A stretch of DNA of 64,000 bases from Saxidomus purpurata (GCA_022818135.1 JAFMSR010000006.1:37310615-37374614); one strand, 5' to 3'; counted from the first letter of the stretch, positions 48,770 through 60,885 are shown. Numbers and translations: made by a program. The notes: generated by a model from the letters alone, not told the origin.

Positions 48770-50559
48770 TCTTGCACATTTGACAATTTTGCTTCTTTTA
48801 TAAAATTTCAATGAACTACAGTAAAGGGTTTCTCTCTATATGTATTCATAATTATGTTGATGTTGTCGCAATTGAACGTTTAACTGTTCTAAATGTTTAT
48901 GTTTCGGTAAAACCGATTCTTTTCTTAAATGGATCTTGTCGCAATTTCCACTCTGGTTTTGAAACACTGATGAATTATTTGTATTCTTTATAAAGTGAAT
49001 TTCGTAAATTGTTTTTTGTGACGTAAACATTTTATTCGACAATTTGTGTTGTTTTGGGATTATGGATAGCTTGTATATTTCTGTCACAGTTGTATTGTTT
49101 TCGCATGTTTAGAGAGTTGTAGTGGACTACATATCAATTTGAAGGAACACGTTCAGCTTTGTATTACTCCATCAGTTTTTATGTTTACGTGAGCTGAATT
49201 TGCTGTACAGACAAAATTTGTTTACTTGGACTTAACAGTTAATGATATGAACCAAGGACTTTGCTTGCATTGCTTGTACAACTTTGAAATGCAGTCGCAG
49301 CTTTCAATTTATATATTTGTGAAGTTAATTTAATTTTAATAGCTAATTAATCACCTTATACATCTAATATGTTACATCTTCGATCTCTCAGAAACTTAAG
49401 GTGTTTAGATTGTATTTATTAAACCACCAGATTGACTACTTACAGAGCTGGTTCTATGTTTGCTTTAAAACAGAGTTATTGTGCTGTTAGATTGACCGCA
49501 AACTTGTGCATGGACTTTCCTGATTGATTCATTCCAATTTAGCAAGCGTATAGTCCGATTTCGAGAACTGAGCCGTAAATGTTTTTTTAGCTTGTTAAAA
49601 CCGAGGAAAATTAAAGGTCGTAGCTAAATAGTCAAATTCATCGTTCTTTTACGTATGATTTACACAGAAGGAAATACAATTGGGTGTAAAAAGATGATTA
49701 TGCAATTGCATCAGTGTTAAGCATATTTAAAAATGATATGTACAAAATGTATTTTAAAATAAAAGAATCGATTGCAAATGCTGGTTTTACGGCACAGCTA
49801 TACTAAATGTTTATATTGAAATTTCAAAAGCGTTTGCAACGCTTTATTATTTGATAGCGTATTATTTCAAATCTACAGATATACTTTACAGGAGTTCATA
49901 CTGGAACCTTTTCATGACTATATGTTCTAAAATATGTTATTTTCATAAAGTTTGAAGAACTTTATTTTTTTTACAAAAATCTGAGATCGAGCAGCTTTAA
50001 AACAAAAGTAGAAATTACTTATATATGAAAGGTTATACTGGTTATTTTAGTGTCCGAGTATTGTAATTAGATTTACTATAAAATTCATAACATTGTTTTG
50101 CGTTCGAGTGTCTGTCGTAGAGTATGCATACATGTATATACATGTTGTTATTTTCATGTTCTTCCGAAGGCCATATGAAAATAAGAAGCATTATTCTATC
50201 TTCTTTATGATATAAGTTAGTGCACTTTTTTTCGTTTTCTTTTTTAAAGAGTATAATTCGAAACGAATTGAAGGGAATGAATTGATTCTTCCTATACATC
50301 AATATAGATATATAAATGTATAGAGAATCAAAGCGCTGAAGGCACTGAATTTGTTCGGGTACATAAATTCCTGTGCCTCTGATCTCACTGCTCTTCTAAT
50401 AAAAACATTTAGAAATATGACCTGGACAAAGTCACAAGGGTAGAGAATGCATGAAACAATTTCAGTGAAGTAATGGTTCGATACTTTATTGAAAGAAGTC
50501 ATCCATATAACTGTGAAATTATGATTGGTAATTCAAGTAAACAATGGTCTTGAACTTAC
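48770..50559. other. Intergenic, nothing firm
   Basis: A+T-rich. The only repeat noted is the short block at 50325-50370 shared with 41391-41436. Confidence 0.4.
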
Positions 50560-51160
50560 TATCCCTACATCTTAAGGGATCATAGACCAAACCATTACCG
50601 AGAGGAAATCATTGAACTGTCAAAAGTCACTGTAACCTTGGCCTAAAAGTACCAGGTATGATAAACTGTAACTGATGGTGCTGAACAAACCCATTCCTTT
50701 TAAAATATCTGCTTTAAGTCGAAGTTAATAAATCAACGATCAGTTTGGACAAAGGGCCAATATGGCCCCTTTATCGCTAATCTGCCTTCAGAGAAAATTG
50801 TTATTACTATAAAAATCTATGTAAAATCAAGTGACCCTCGGACTAGGTCAATATTTTGAGTCAGGTGTCATAATTTAAGCAGTCTTGGTAGAGACCCCCT
50901 AGACAATGAAGCATACCAAATATCTACGCCCTTGGCCTCCCGGATGAGAAAATTTCCTTTCCATTTCCATGGCAACCAGAGGTGTGCATATATGGAATAA
51001 TCTGAACAACTTTGATACAGCTTCAACATCGGCTTAGTGGAGATGGTGTTTCAAGGAAAAGGTTGAAGGTCAAACGACAAATGTCGAGAGTTCTAATAGC
51101 TCCTGGACTAGCGGCAGACACCATAACCTCTACTCCACCTCTTTGTGACGGGTGAGCTAA
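50560..51160 (+). repeat. Bivalve-type interspersed repeat, copy A
   Basis: One ~170-bp unit with AAGTGACCCTCGGACTAGGTC and CTTGGTAGAGACCCCCTAG, followed by CCATGGCAACCAGAGG, a degraded tail and the terminus GGGTGAGCTAAAAA (51140-51154). The same terminus ends copy B at 56885-56899. Confidence 0.65.
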
Positions 51161-51484
51161 AAAGGGAAGAATGCAAGAGACATATGATATTGAATAAACA
51201 GTTGTTTTCTTAGTCGCAATTTCCATCCTAGGACAATCATCCATCCTAAAACAAACAGACTGATTGACAGACAACAACTTGAACAAGTTGTCAGAGGACG
51301 GGCAGACAAAGAGTCTGACTGCTTTACAGAAAGCAACATAATTATAATTGCTTTAGGAATTTTGATCTAAAAAGCAGTTCTGGCAGACAGAAACAAGTAG
51401 TTATGTTTTTGGAAAAACAAATAGCAAGTTACAATGCATATAAATTTATGTATATACATAATAAGTTAATAACCTTTGAAGTAA

Positions 51485-52293
51485 ATTTAATAAACAAGTA
51501 ACAAGAACAAACCCCGAGGTCAAATATAAGCATTATTTGTCTTAAGGATCATGGATAAACTAGGATAGGCATTGAATTTAGGAAATACCCTGGCAACTCC
51601 ACATTGACAAAGAAATATACATATCGCTCACCTAGCTACCATTGGCTATAATACATGTGCAAGGTCAAAGGGTCAATTTTGACATGGAGACATGATTTGT
51701 CTCTACTAAGCCTATGTAAAATCACAACCCGGGAGGTTTTCACTTTGGGTTCATAATTCTAACAATCTTGGTTGAGGTCCACTAGGTTATCCCACATGCT
51801 AAATATCGAAGCTCTACACTTTGTGGTTTTAGAAAAGATTTTTTTAGAGTTTTTCCTACATAGATACAATGTATAATCCAAGTGATCCCACGATGCAGGG
51901 TCAATTTTGAATTAGGGGTCATAATATGAACAATCTTGGTATATATCCGCTAGGTCACGCCACATGCTAAATATCTAAGCTTTAGGACTTGTAGTTTCAG
52001 AGAAGCAGATTTTTAAAGTTTTTCATATATAAGCTATGTAAAACAACTTAAACAAGTGACCCCCCGTGCCTGGTCAATTTTGGATCAGGGGGTCATGATT
52101 TGAACAATTTTGGTTGAAGTCCACCAGGTTATGCCACATGCCAAATATCTAAGCTCTTGGCCTTCCTTTCTTGAGAATAAGATTTATAAAGTTTTTCCTA
52201 TCTGTTACCATGGCAACCAGAGTTCTGCATGGAATGGAATTATTTGAACAACCTTGAAAAGGCTTTATGCAACGAACATCCCTGCCATGTTAT
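51485..52293 (+). repeat. Bivalve-type interspersed repeat, copy B, left part
   Basis: About three ~170-bp tandem units share GGTCAATTTTGAATTAGGGG / GGTCATAAT and CCACATGCTAAATATCTAAG motifs, followed by CCATGGCAACCAGAG. It is cut at 52293 by an LTR element and resumes at 56759. Confidence 0.75.
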
Positions 52294-53527
52294 TGTAACA
52301 CGGCTTTGTCCAAGGAACAATATAAACAAAGACGTTGAGTTCAATTTCATATTTACTATATTAGCATCTAGGTGTAGAGACTGCAGTTTATAAAACCACT
52401 TCAAACTGTTACACAGTTTACACAGTTAATTATAATTCATTCACAATCACCACAGTTAATGGTAATACTAATAACCATCTGTCATAGATATTAAACAACT
52501 CTTTATGACATAAACCAATGCCACTTCAAACCATGAACACATCATAACCGTGAACACATTATATAAATCATCTTCACATCACATCATTATGAAACCATCA
52601 TCTCATCACTACATGGTTAGAGTAACCATCGTCTCATCACTACATGGTTAGAGTAACCATCGTCACTTTAAAAGTAGGCTCTGCAATTATACAAAACAGA
52701 ACACAATCTATTAAGGACCGAGTTACGGTGCTCCCTCAAAATAATATACTGTGACTCTTAGTTTATAACATAGTTTTTAACTAGTCAGTCTCTACTTACT
52801 CTTTTTACACATTAGTCTCTAAATTACATGAAATATAACAAATATCACATCAATTATTATGTAAACACATTATGGAATAAAACACATAGTAATCAGTCAG
52901 CATAGTGGTCCTGATTAACAGGTTCAACTGTAACAAAGGCTTTCACTCTTATAAAACAATAGAAAATGGCAACACTTACAGATCTATGGGATCTCTGCCC
53001 TAAACACCAGGGTATTACCAAAACTGTACCCTACATGGCTCCACACTGGCTTACTGCACACTGGCTCACTGTGATGTTAAATGCTGTAAACAATGCAATG
53101 ATTCATGCAAGGTGTCAAATTATAAACAAGGAATGCAGATCAATCTGACCGCTTACTTTCAGATAAAATAAAGGTCAAACTAAACGCGTAAACTGCAAAT
53201 CATCAATTCAGCCATTGCACAATACCTTACTACTATAATACACACCAAAGACAGATGAAATCTTCCTCCAAGAAAGCCAAACTGACCACTAAACAAAGAA
53301 CAGCAGAATAACCCGCCAATGTACAAATCCATGCTTTATACACATAACTCATGACGTCACATACAACTGAGTAAACCCGTGACTGATCATGTGATAACAA
53401 AATGGAAGACAAGTAATAGATAAAAACCGGTCAATACGGTAATGAACCGTACAAAGTAATAGGAATGAGACAATAAGTAGGCGTCAGTCGACTAAAAGGG
53501 AATATGGTCAAAAATGACCCTGTTACA
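52294..53527 (-). repeat. 3' LTR (element orientation)
   Basis: Identical in length to the 5' LTR and, by eye, to its sequence except one base at 53435. Confidence 0.92.
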
Positions 53528-53541
53528 CACTCCCCCTCTCT
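53528..53541 (-). promoter_or_regulatory. Polypurine tract of the LTR element
   Basis: On the minus strand AGAGAGGGGGAGTG directly precedes the 3' LTR. This fixes the element's orientation independently of the ORF. Confidence 0.8.
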
Positions 53542-53978
53542 GGGAAATGACGTCCCGTCATTCCACCCGTTAACATAAGGCGTTAAGTTATTGTCCACAC
53601 TGAAACAAAATTATTCATTACTTTAAAGTGACACTGCTACAATTTCCTGCAATCATCTTCATAATAAAATGATAAGCCTAAAACATGAAGCAACACAGTA
53701 ATAGACATTATATTAATGTCCATATTATCAATTGTCAATAAGAGCAACTGAAACAAAAACAAAAAGAAAATTACTTTTCTGCATTGTTCCTCTCCCACTC
53801 CTAAAAATTGTGTCCCTACAATTTAAAATGATAAAAAATACAATGTCTTCCTGAAATAATTAAAGTTCATTAGCTGTGCATGTAGTAAGACATTACAGAT
53901 ACATGCACAAATAATACCGATACCAATTCTTAATTTAAAATAACTATGTATTACGCTTCACCGAGCACAAATTAAATT
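53542..53978. other. LTR element 3' untranslated interior
   Basis: A+T-rich non-coding interior between the integrase tail stop codon and the polypurine tract. Confidence 0.6.
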
Positions 53979-55544
53979 TTACTTCATAATTGCCTCTAAT
54001 ATCCTATTTGTCACATCTGGATTCAACTGATCAAAAACTCCAGAACTCAACAAGATTCCCATAGTATTTAACCTGTTGTCAACTGGTCTGTCAGGATTAT
54101 TCACACTGTACATATTGTAAGTGTCAAACCTTTTTGGAGGTTTTCTTTCCCTCTCTGATCGTCTAGGTTGTGGTTTTGGTTTACAAAATTCAACTTGTTT
54201 TTGCTTAGTCTGTTCATCACTTTCAGTTTCTACTAAAGCACCTTTTCTTATTTCTTTCTTCTCAGTATGACCACATTTACCTTCAGCAGTATCCTGGTTG
54301 TCTGTGAAACTACCTCCTGCTGCTTCATTTGATTTTACTGTGTGTGCTGTATCATGGTCAACTTCATGTGCTATTTCCTTAGTCAAAACCTTCTTTTCTG
54401 TAGCTAACTTCTTTTCTGCAGTTAACTTCTTTTCTGTAGCAAACTTCTTTTCTGCAGCTATTTTCTTTTCTGTAGCCAACTTCTTTTCTGTTGCTAACTC
54501 TGTTTTGTCAGAAAGTTCCATTTCTTTACTTTGGGCGTCCCCATTCTCATATGTATATGCTACATACTCATCTTCTGACTCTTCAGTATTTTCTGTCGCG
54601 ACATCAGTTGTATTTTCTAACTTAGATGCATCTTCCGTTTTCTTTTCATACTTGTTAGCTGCTGCTTCATTTCTTTGACCTGTTAACTCCTTAGTGTTAT
54701 CCAAAACATGTCTTGGCTTTGGCACTGGTTTAGCAGGCGAGTTCTTGTCATTCTTTTCCTGTTCTGGGTCATCTTTCATGAAACCTAAAGGGAAAAGATG
54801 ATTTCTGTGAAGCTTTTTTACTCTTCCGCTCTCTTCTGACTCAACTTCAAATACGGGAATATCAATTCTAGGTTGGTTAATTACCTTGTATATTTCTTTT
54901 TCAAATCTGTCTGAGATCTTATGTTTCCCTTCACCAAATGCTAGGATTTTTACAAGAACTTTATCTCCCACATTTATCTTGGCCGCCTTTGCTTTTTTAT
55001 CGTAATAGGTCTTTTGTCTTTGTCCTGCTTTTTCTGTCACTTCCTTTACTATTTATTGTGTAACTTGCATTCTCTTCTTTAGATCTTGAATGTAAGAATC
55101 AGGTGTTTTGTTGGTTGAATCACTTGTGGCTTGTTCGAACAATGAGTCAATTGGCAACTTTGGTCTTCTACCAAACATGAGTTCAAATGGCGAGACTTTT
55201 GTCGTCTCGTGCTTTGTACAGTTGTACGCGTATACTAAAGAAGGGATGTACTTCTTCCAATCTTTTTTCTGATCTGGTTCTAATGTGCCCAGCATACTGA
55301 GCAAAGTTCTATTGAAACGTTCTGGGATTGGATTTCCCATTGGATGGTATGGTGTTGTCCGAGATTTTTTCATTCCAGTAAGATTGCAAAGTTCTTTAAT
55401 AATATCCGTCAGTACTCTTGCTAAGGAATTCCATCCAAGATGTATTAGGTAATACACACAATTTATTTCTGTTGTATAAAAGTTACCGTCTCCTACACAT
55501 CTGCTCTCACTGGGGGCTCCATTTTGTAACACGGCTTTGTCCAA
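53979..55544 (-). pseudogene. Integrase C-terminal remnant with charged tail
   Basis: One frame, interrupted by TAA at 55055-55053 four codons before the next open part. The first part (to residue 163, starting inside the 5' LTR) holds the end of the integrase core: SRTTPYHPMGN followed by PERFNRTLLSML with the catalytic Glu, then WKKYIPSLVYAYNCTKHETT and SPFELMFGRRPKLPIDSL. The two catalytic Asp are not seen; the region expected to hold the second Asp is altered. The second part begins with the usual gypsy integrase end (KTYYDKKAKAAKINVGDKVL, later LHRNHLFPLGF). It continues about 260 residues into an acidic/Lys-rich tail with five to six copies of a TEKKLA-type heptapeptide (54386-54500, 21-bp DNA units) and a PKPQPRRSERERKPPKRF basic block. 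Confidence 0.85.
54386..54500. repeat. 21-bp in-frame tandem repeat in the LTR element ORF
   Basis: Units of ACTTCTTTTCTGTAGC type repeat about 5.5 times in frame, encoding heptads of the form E-K-K-x-A-T/A. The antisense ORF at 54298-54678 is only their shadow. Confidence 0.8.
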
Positions 55545-56758
55545 GGAACAATATAAACAAAGACGTTGAGTTCAATTTCATATTTACTATATTAGCATCT
55601 AGGTGTAGAGACTGCAGTTTATAAAACCACTTCAAACTGTTACACAGTTTACACAGTTAATTATAATTCATTCACAATCACCACAGTTAATGGTAATACT
55701 AATAACCATCTGTCATAGATATTAAACAACTCTTTATGACATAAACCAATGCCACTTCAAACCATGAACACATCATAACCGTGAACACATTATATAAATC
55801 ATCTTCACATCACATCATTATGAAACCATCATCTCATCACTACATGGTTAGAGTAACCATCGTCTCATCACTACATGGTTAGAGTAACCATCGTCACTTT
55901 AAAAGTAGGCTCTGCAATTATACAAAACAGAACACAATCTATTAAGGACCGAGTTACGGTGCTCCCTCAAAATAATATACTGTGACTCTTAGTTTATAAC
56001 ATAGTTTTTAACTAGTCAGTCTCTACTTACTCTTTTTACACATTAGTCTCTAAATTACATGAAATATAACAAATATCACATCAATTATTATGTAAACACA
56101 TTATGGAATAAAACACATAGTAATCAGTCAGCATAGTGGTCCTGATTAACAGGTTCAACTGTAACAAAGGCTTTCACTCTTATAAAACAATAGAAAATGG
56201 CAACACTTACAGATCTATGGGATCTCTGCCCTAAACACCAGGGTATTACCAAAACTGTACCCTACATGGCTCCACACTGGCTTACTGCACACTGGCTCAC
56301 TGTGATGTTAAATGCTGTAAACAATGCAATGATTCATGCAAGGTGTCAAATTATAAACAAGGAATGCAGATCAATCTGACCGCTTACTTTCAGATAAAAT
56401 AAAGGTCAAACTAAACGCGTAAACTGCAAATCATCAATTCAGCCATTGCACAATACCTTACTACTATAATACACACCAAAGACAGATGAAATCTTCCTCC
56501 AAGAAAGCCAAACTGACCACTAAACAAAGAACAGCAGAATAACCCGCCAATGTACAAATCCATGCTTTATACACATAACTCATGACGTCACATACAACTG
56601 AGTAAACCCGTGACTGATCATGTGATAACAAAATGGAAGACAAGTAATAGATAAAAACCGGTCAACACGGTAATGAACCGTACAAAGTAATAGGAATGAG
56701 ACAATAAGTAGGCGTCAGTCGACTAAAAGGGAATATGGTCAAAAATGACCCTGTTACA
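55525..56758 (-). repeat. 5' LTR (element orientation)
   Basis: 1,234 bp with TG...CA ends inside the inverted heptamers TGTAACA/TGTTACA. It contains a ~31-bp tandem duplication with ATCACTACATGGTTAGAGTA. A 60-codon plus-strand ORF (56197-56379) is a by-product. Confidence 0.92.
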
Positions 56759-56899
56759 TTATATCATTAACTGGCAAGTGGTTTCAGAGGAAATGTAGTT
56801 TGAAGGACAATGTTGACGGACGTGCTATGTTTGACGGATTGATTGCGATCCATATACAATGTAGCACACTCTGGTACTTTGTGCCGGGTGAGCTAAAAA
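56759..56899 (+). repeat. Bivalve-type interspersed repeat, copy B, right part
   Basis: It continues copy B after the LTR element, from the repeated TTAT at 56759-56762, to the terminus GGGTGAGCTAAAAA, which is also the end of copy A. Confidence 0.7.
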
Positions 56900-56912
56900 C
56901 TATTATCCAGGT

Positions 56913-57295
56913 TTAAAGGGAAATACCCTATAATTGATGCCAAACTACATGACCTCCAAAACATAAATAATAGAACCTAAGTATTAGGAAGCATTATAAG
57001 ATAACCTAAACGTTTCAGCTATGCATTTCAAGTCATTTTTATAAAATCAGCTGTTTAAAATATACAGCAGTACCGTGAACCATTCAATATTATATGTAGA
57101 ATCGTTGTTGTACAATTAATGGGTGGACGCGATTTATTACAGAAAGCCTCAATATCAATTACTTGTGATAAAATGGGGCATTTTTCGCCATAGTTTCTAC
57201 TTTAAAATTGTACTTATTTATCATTTTACGTTCATTGAACACTTCATCTATGTTTTTAGAATATAATCTGCTAGATGTAGGGAGTGCCCCTTTAA
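56913..57295. mobile_element. TTAA-flanked MITE, second copy
   Basis: Starts TTAAAGGGAAATACCCTATA and ends GGGAGTGCCCCTTTAA. The right end, inverted, reads TTAAAGGGGCACTCCCTACA, giving an imperfect 20-bp terminal inverted repeat flanked by TTAA. It aligns throughout with 22773-23133. A 60-codon ORF at its right end is not a gene. Confidence 0.8.
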
Positions 57296-58742
57296 AATGT
57301 AGAAAGTCTAGAACTGAGTCCAATCCATATACCAAAGATGGCCCAACTTTGCCAGAAATAAGAAAGAGTCATAATAAAAGAAATAGCTGAAATTTTCTTT
57401 ATCAGCTGCTTAGATGAAAATGTTTGAAATAATTGACCCATAAAAATGAACAGTTAGGAAAAAAATAACCAATGTGATTGGTGTTAATGGTCTAAACTGT
57501 AAAGTCTCTATCATATGTTAATGTCTTTTCATCTCTCACATTTTGGACAAATTTCCCAGTTTGATGAATTATACACACATTTATCATGATGATGTACAGA
57601 TGGAGGCACATAAGGACAAGTGTTTCCAAAATATCAAGCGCTATCTTTCCCGATTTAAAGGAAGACAGTTTCTACATTGTAATTGACGAAAGCCAGATAC
57701 GTGTTGTAGGTTATGTTAACCGTCTCGCTCCCTCTTGTAATTTCTAGTATAATCATGCTAATTGGCACTGCCATTGCGGCCATTTCTACATCCGCATTAC
57801 TTTCTTAATCAAGAGCCCATTATAACAGGGTGAGGGTCCTGAAAGGCTATCACAATTATAAAGGAACAGTTGTGCTTGCTAGTCTTCTATTCCAATCTAC
57901 ATCCTTACATCCAGGGGCGCATCACATTTCTGCAAGAACAGATTGGAAAATTCAAATTTCAAAATATATGTTTTTACTACACTGTAGCAAGTGGTATTTT
58001 CACAAATTTGTAAATAAATGTACATCAACAGCGGTTACACAAAGCAATCAAATGCGAATAAAACGGGTAATTATAATGTAAAACACTAGATTAAATTTCA
58101 TCCACTGAAGTCATTAATACTTAAATTGTATCGATAAAACACGCATTTCTCCATTGTTTACAATTAACATACGCGTTGACATCTCCACAACTGCGCATTG
58201 CGCAAAGTTACCGTAAATACTTAAAAAATCAGCTTATGTTGTGACAGCCCCAAATGATTTTCTGCATTGTCATAGTACGTAATCAGGTTATAGGACTGTC
58301 CGTCAATAATGTCTGTCTGTCTCTTCTAGAAACATTCTAACTAAAAGCAAAAGATACGGTCCTATTCATCAGAAATATTTATTCAAGCCTACAAAGCTGT
58401 AAAAGAAACAAATTTGGGGGTAATGAAGGCAACAAGAATCTATGGAGTGCCTACTTGAATATTAAGAGATTAACTGTTCATATGCGAAGATGAGGTTACA
58501 TTGCTTGTAACATAATGCAAGCACATCAAGAATGACGAGCAATAACACAATTTAGGGGTACTTTACTATTTAACATAGTTCACTATTTTATCAGCTTTAC
58601 AGCATGTCAGTTTCTTGCACGAAGATGTGTTCAAAGTGACCAATCGAAAGCACGACCTTGGGATAGTCCAACTAATTGTACACGCGTAAAGAGATTGTGT
58701 TATTTTCGTATTCTCGGCTTCACACATCTATTATTTACATTT
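57296..58742. other. Intergenic, nothing recognised
   Basis: A+T-rich. An 83-codon ORF at 57830-58081 has no domain or splice context. Confidence 0.4.
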
Positions 58743-59386
58743 GGGAAAGGTGGTTCCTCGGCTTTCATCACTGGTCTCTAAGCATCTTTAATTTTAAAAT
58801 GTACAGCAGCCAAGAATGAAAATGAAAGGAGACGACGGTCTACTACTAGCTTGTAACATAAATTGTTTTTATAATAATTCTATGTTATTAAAAGCTTTTT
58901 GTTTCGTTTGAAATACATTTAAATGTGCGTACAAGTCTACCGTACAGACCAAGTTTTCACCTTTTACCGAATGAAGAAATGAACGTGACCTAACAATCTG
59001 ATTGGTTAATTAGTCAGTATGACGTCACTGCGAAGCCGATAATGGGTAATATCTCTCCGGGTACTGATGATTTTTTTATTCGGGAAAGGTGATTCCTCGG
59101 CTGTCGTCGCTGGTCTCTGTGCATCTTTAACTTTAAATAATACAATAACCAAGATTAGAAATGAAAGAAGACGACGATCTTTCATTACCTTGAAACTATC
59201 AGATTGTTTTTATAATAATTATATGTGTTAAAAGCTTTTTGTTTCGTTAAAAAAAATAAATTTAAACTTGCATATGAGTCAACGATAAAGACCGAGTTTT
59301 CACCTTTTACCGATAGAAGAAATGAACGCGACCTTATAGTTATAATCCGATTGGATAACTGGTCAGTATGACGTCACAGCGAAGCC
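58743..59386 (+). repeat. 339-bp tandem duplication with CCAAT/CRE pairs
   Basis: Two units start GGGAAAGGTG at 58743 and 59082 and end CGAAGCC. Both share CATCTTTAA, AAAGCTTTTTGTTTCGTT and GTTTTCACCTTTTACCGA. Each unit keeps ATTGG and TGACGTCA exactly 19 bp apart (59001/59020 and 59350/59369). They differ by scattered changes and indels elsewhere. No transcript is evident. Confidence 0.8.
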
Positions 59387-60274
59387 AAGACTAGTGAGAT
59401 TCTGACCCAACACGAAAATTGCTCAAGACGTCACTTAGATATTTTGACTAGAACTCGGAAGAATTATTGGCTCACGGAGAAACAATCATTGCATGAAAAG
59501 AGTCAGTTTACTGTATTGTCATATTCTGTATTTATATTGTAAAATGACGTTTGATATTTGAGCATAACGCAATTTTTATATCATATGGTACAAGAAATGA
59601 CACACACAGCATAATGCTGAAACAGTTCTTTTGAAATAACTACAAAGTAACCAAAATACCTAAACACGAAGAGTACGTACGCCGATCTTTTTGCGTTATG
59701 AATCATGTTCGTGCAAATGGCGGAGGAGCTTCTATGGCAGATTATCATGTCATGCCTATATACCATTTAACTGAGTAGTATCACAGGTAAACAACTATTT
59801 TGTAAAAGTGCTTGCTGCACAAAACACAGCTCATTAATTTAATTCATATAAAGTCTTGGTCGTAGGCATTAAACATGAAGTCTGATATTTTATCGTGTCC
59901 GACTAAGATTAACACTGATTTAGAATCCATCGTCACTGCATGTGCATAATATTGACCTACTTTTATCAAACTTACATTTTGCCTCTCAATCGAATCAATT
60001 TAAGCTACACATAATTTTCAAACGGTATAAACACCATCTACAACCACAAATCATGCATAAAATTTAAGACGGCAAGACTTGAAGTGATACTAACGTGAGT
60101 TTACACTGTGACGAATATACCTTCTTCCCTGGGGTGTTATGGTCACATGATTTCCATATTTGTGAATTTTTGTGCACTATATAACCAGATTATCAACTCT
60201 ATTTGAACATGAATATTGTACGATTAGTTTGACCATTACATTATTTTACTCCATTGATTATCACATTTTTGCAG
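59387..60274. other. Intergenic or upstream of the candidate exon
   Basis: A 61-codon minus-strand ORF (59581-59766) is not recognisable. Nothing else is supported. Confidence 0.4.
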
Positions 60275-60401
60275 AATGGGATCATGTAGTCAGAGCTATT
60301 TCGTGACCGGTGTGCCGGAACTATTTGCAACTTTGGTACTTAAAGAAAAGGCCTTTGAAAACCACTACTATATGTGTTCAGGTTGTGACCCAAACAAATA
60401 A
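60275..60401 (+). CDS. Candidate terminal exon of an unknown small gene
   Basis: A good acceptor (polypyrimidine then TTTTTGCAG ending at 60274) precedes an open frame of 41 codons from ATG 60276 to TAA 60399-60401. It reads MGSCSQSYFVTGVPELFATL, then an amphipathic stretch and two Cys near the end (MCSGCDPNK). AATAAA overlaps the stop codon. Composition looks like real protein, but I recognise no family and see no matching upstream exon. It could be the last exon of a gene whose other exons lie to the left, or chance. Confidence 0.3.
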
Positions 60402-60885
60402 ATATGAAACTGTACAAAAACCACTACAGTAACTCTAGTTTTAATTATTTAAATCCTACAATGTTTGAAGCTATAAAAGAGGTCAAAAGGAAACCATGAT
60501 TGTTTTAAATGCATTGAAATAAGTGTTGCTCTTTTAAAATTATTTGTTAAATGTAATGTACACCTTTGAAGGCATATATTAATTCTCTTTAAGTGTACAG
60601 TTTCACAGAACCTAAGAATGAAACCTCTTCTAGCACATATAATATCAAAATAATAGCATATAGCAAAACAAGTTTTTGATTATTGCTCTGTACGTAACCC
60701 AGGTCTAATATATTGTCTTTTCAGGCATTCCGGATGTGGTGGCTTCAAAGTATTTCTTGTCGTCTGTTTCTTCTTTTGCTTGTAGTTCTCAATGCAAAGG
60801 ACCTTTGACACAAAATGATTTATAACAAAATTTAATAAGTATTAAGTTTAATATTTCCGTGAGGTTATCTCAAGAAATGACATAC

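Larger units (their letters stand above)
52294..56758 (-). mobile_element. Young, internally deleted Ty3/gypsy-type LTR retrotransposon
   Basis: Two 1,234-bp direct LTRs (52294-53527 and 55525-56758) begin TGTAACA and end TGTTACA and flank a 1,997-bp interior. TTAT is duplicated at 52290-52293 and 56759-56762. On the minus strand, just inside the 5' LTR, AAATGGAGCCCCCAGTGAGA may be a primer-binding site. A polypurine tract AGAGAGGGGGAGTG (53541-53528) abuts the 3' LTR. The interior encodes only the end of an integrase plus a long charged tail. Gag, protease, reverse transcriptase and RNase H are absent, so the copy must have been mobilised in trans or deleted after insertion. I found one LTR mismatch (53435 T versus 56666 C). 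Confidence 0.92.

Noticed and set aside
52966..53148. Identical 60-codon ORFs at 52966 and 56197
   Set aside because: They lie within the two LTRs, on the strand opposite to the element; duplication alone explains the identity.
54298..54678. 126-codon plus-strand ORF rich in Phe/Ser/Val
   Set aside because: It is the antisense of the Lys/Glu heptad repeat in the LTR element.
60733..60808. Signal-peptide-like ORF beginning MWWLQSISCRLFLLLL
   Set aside because: It follows a TTTTCAG acceptor and has a good hydrophobic core, but it stops after 25 codons with no donor site before the stop; probably chance.
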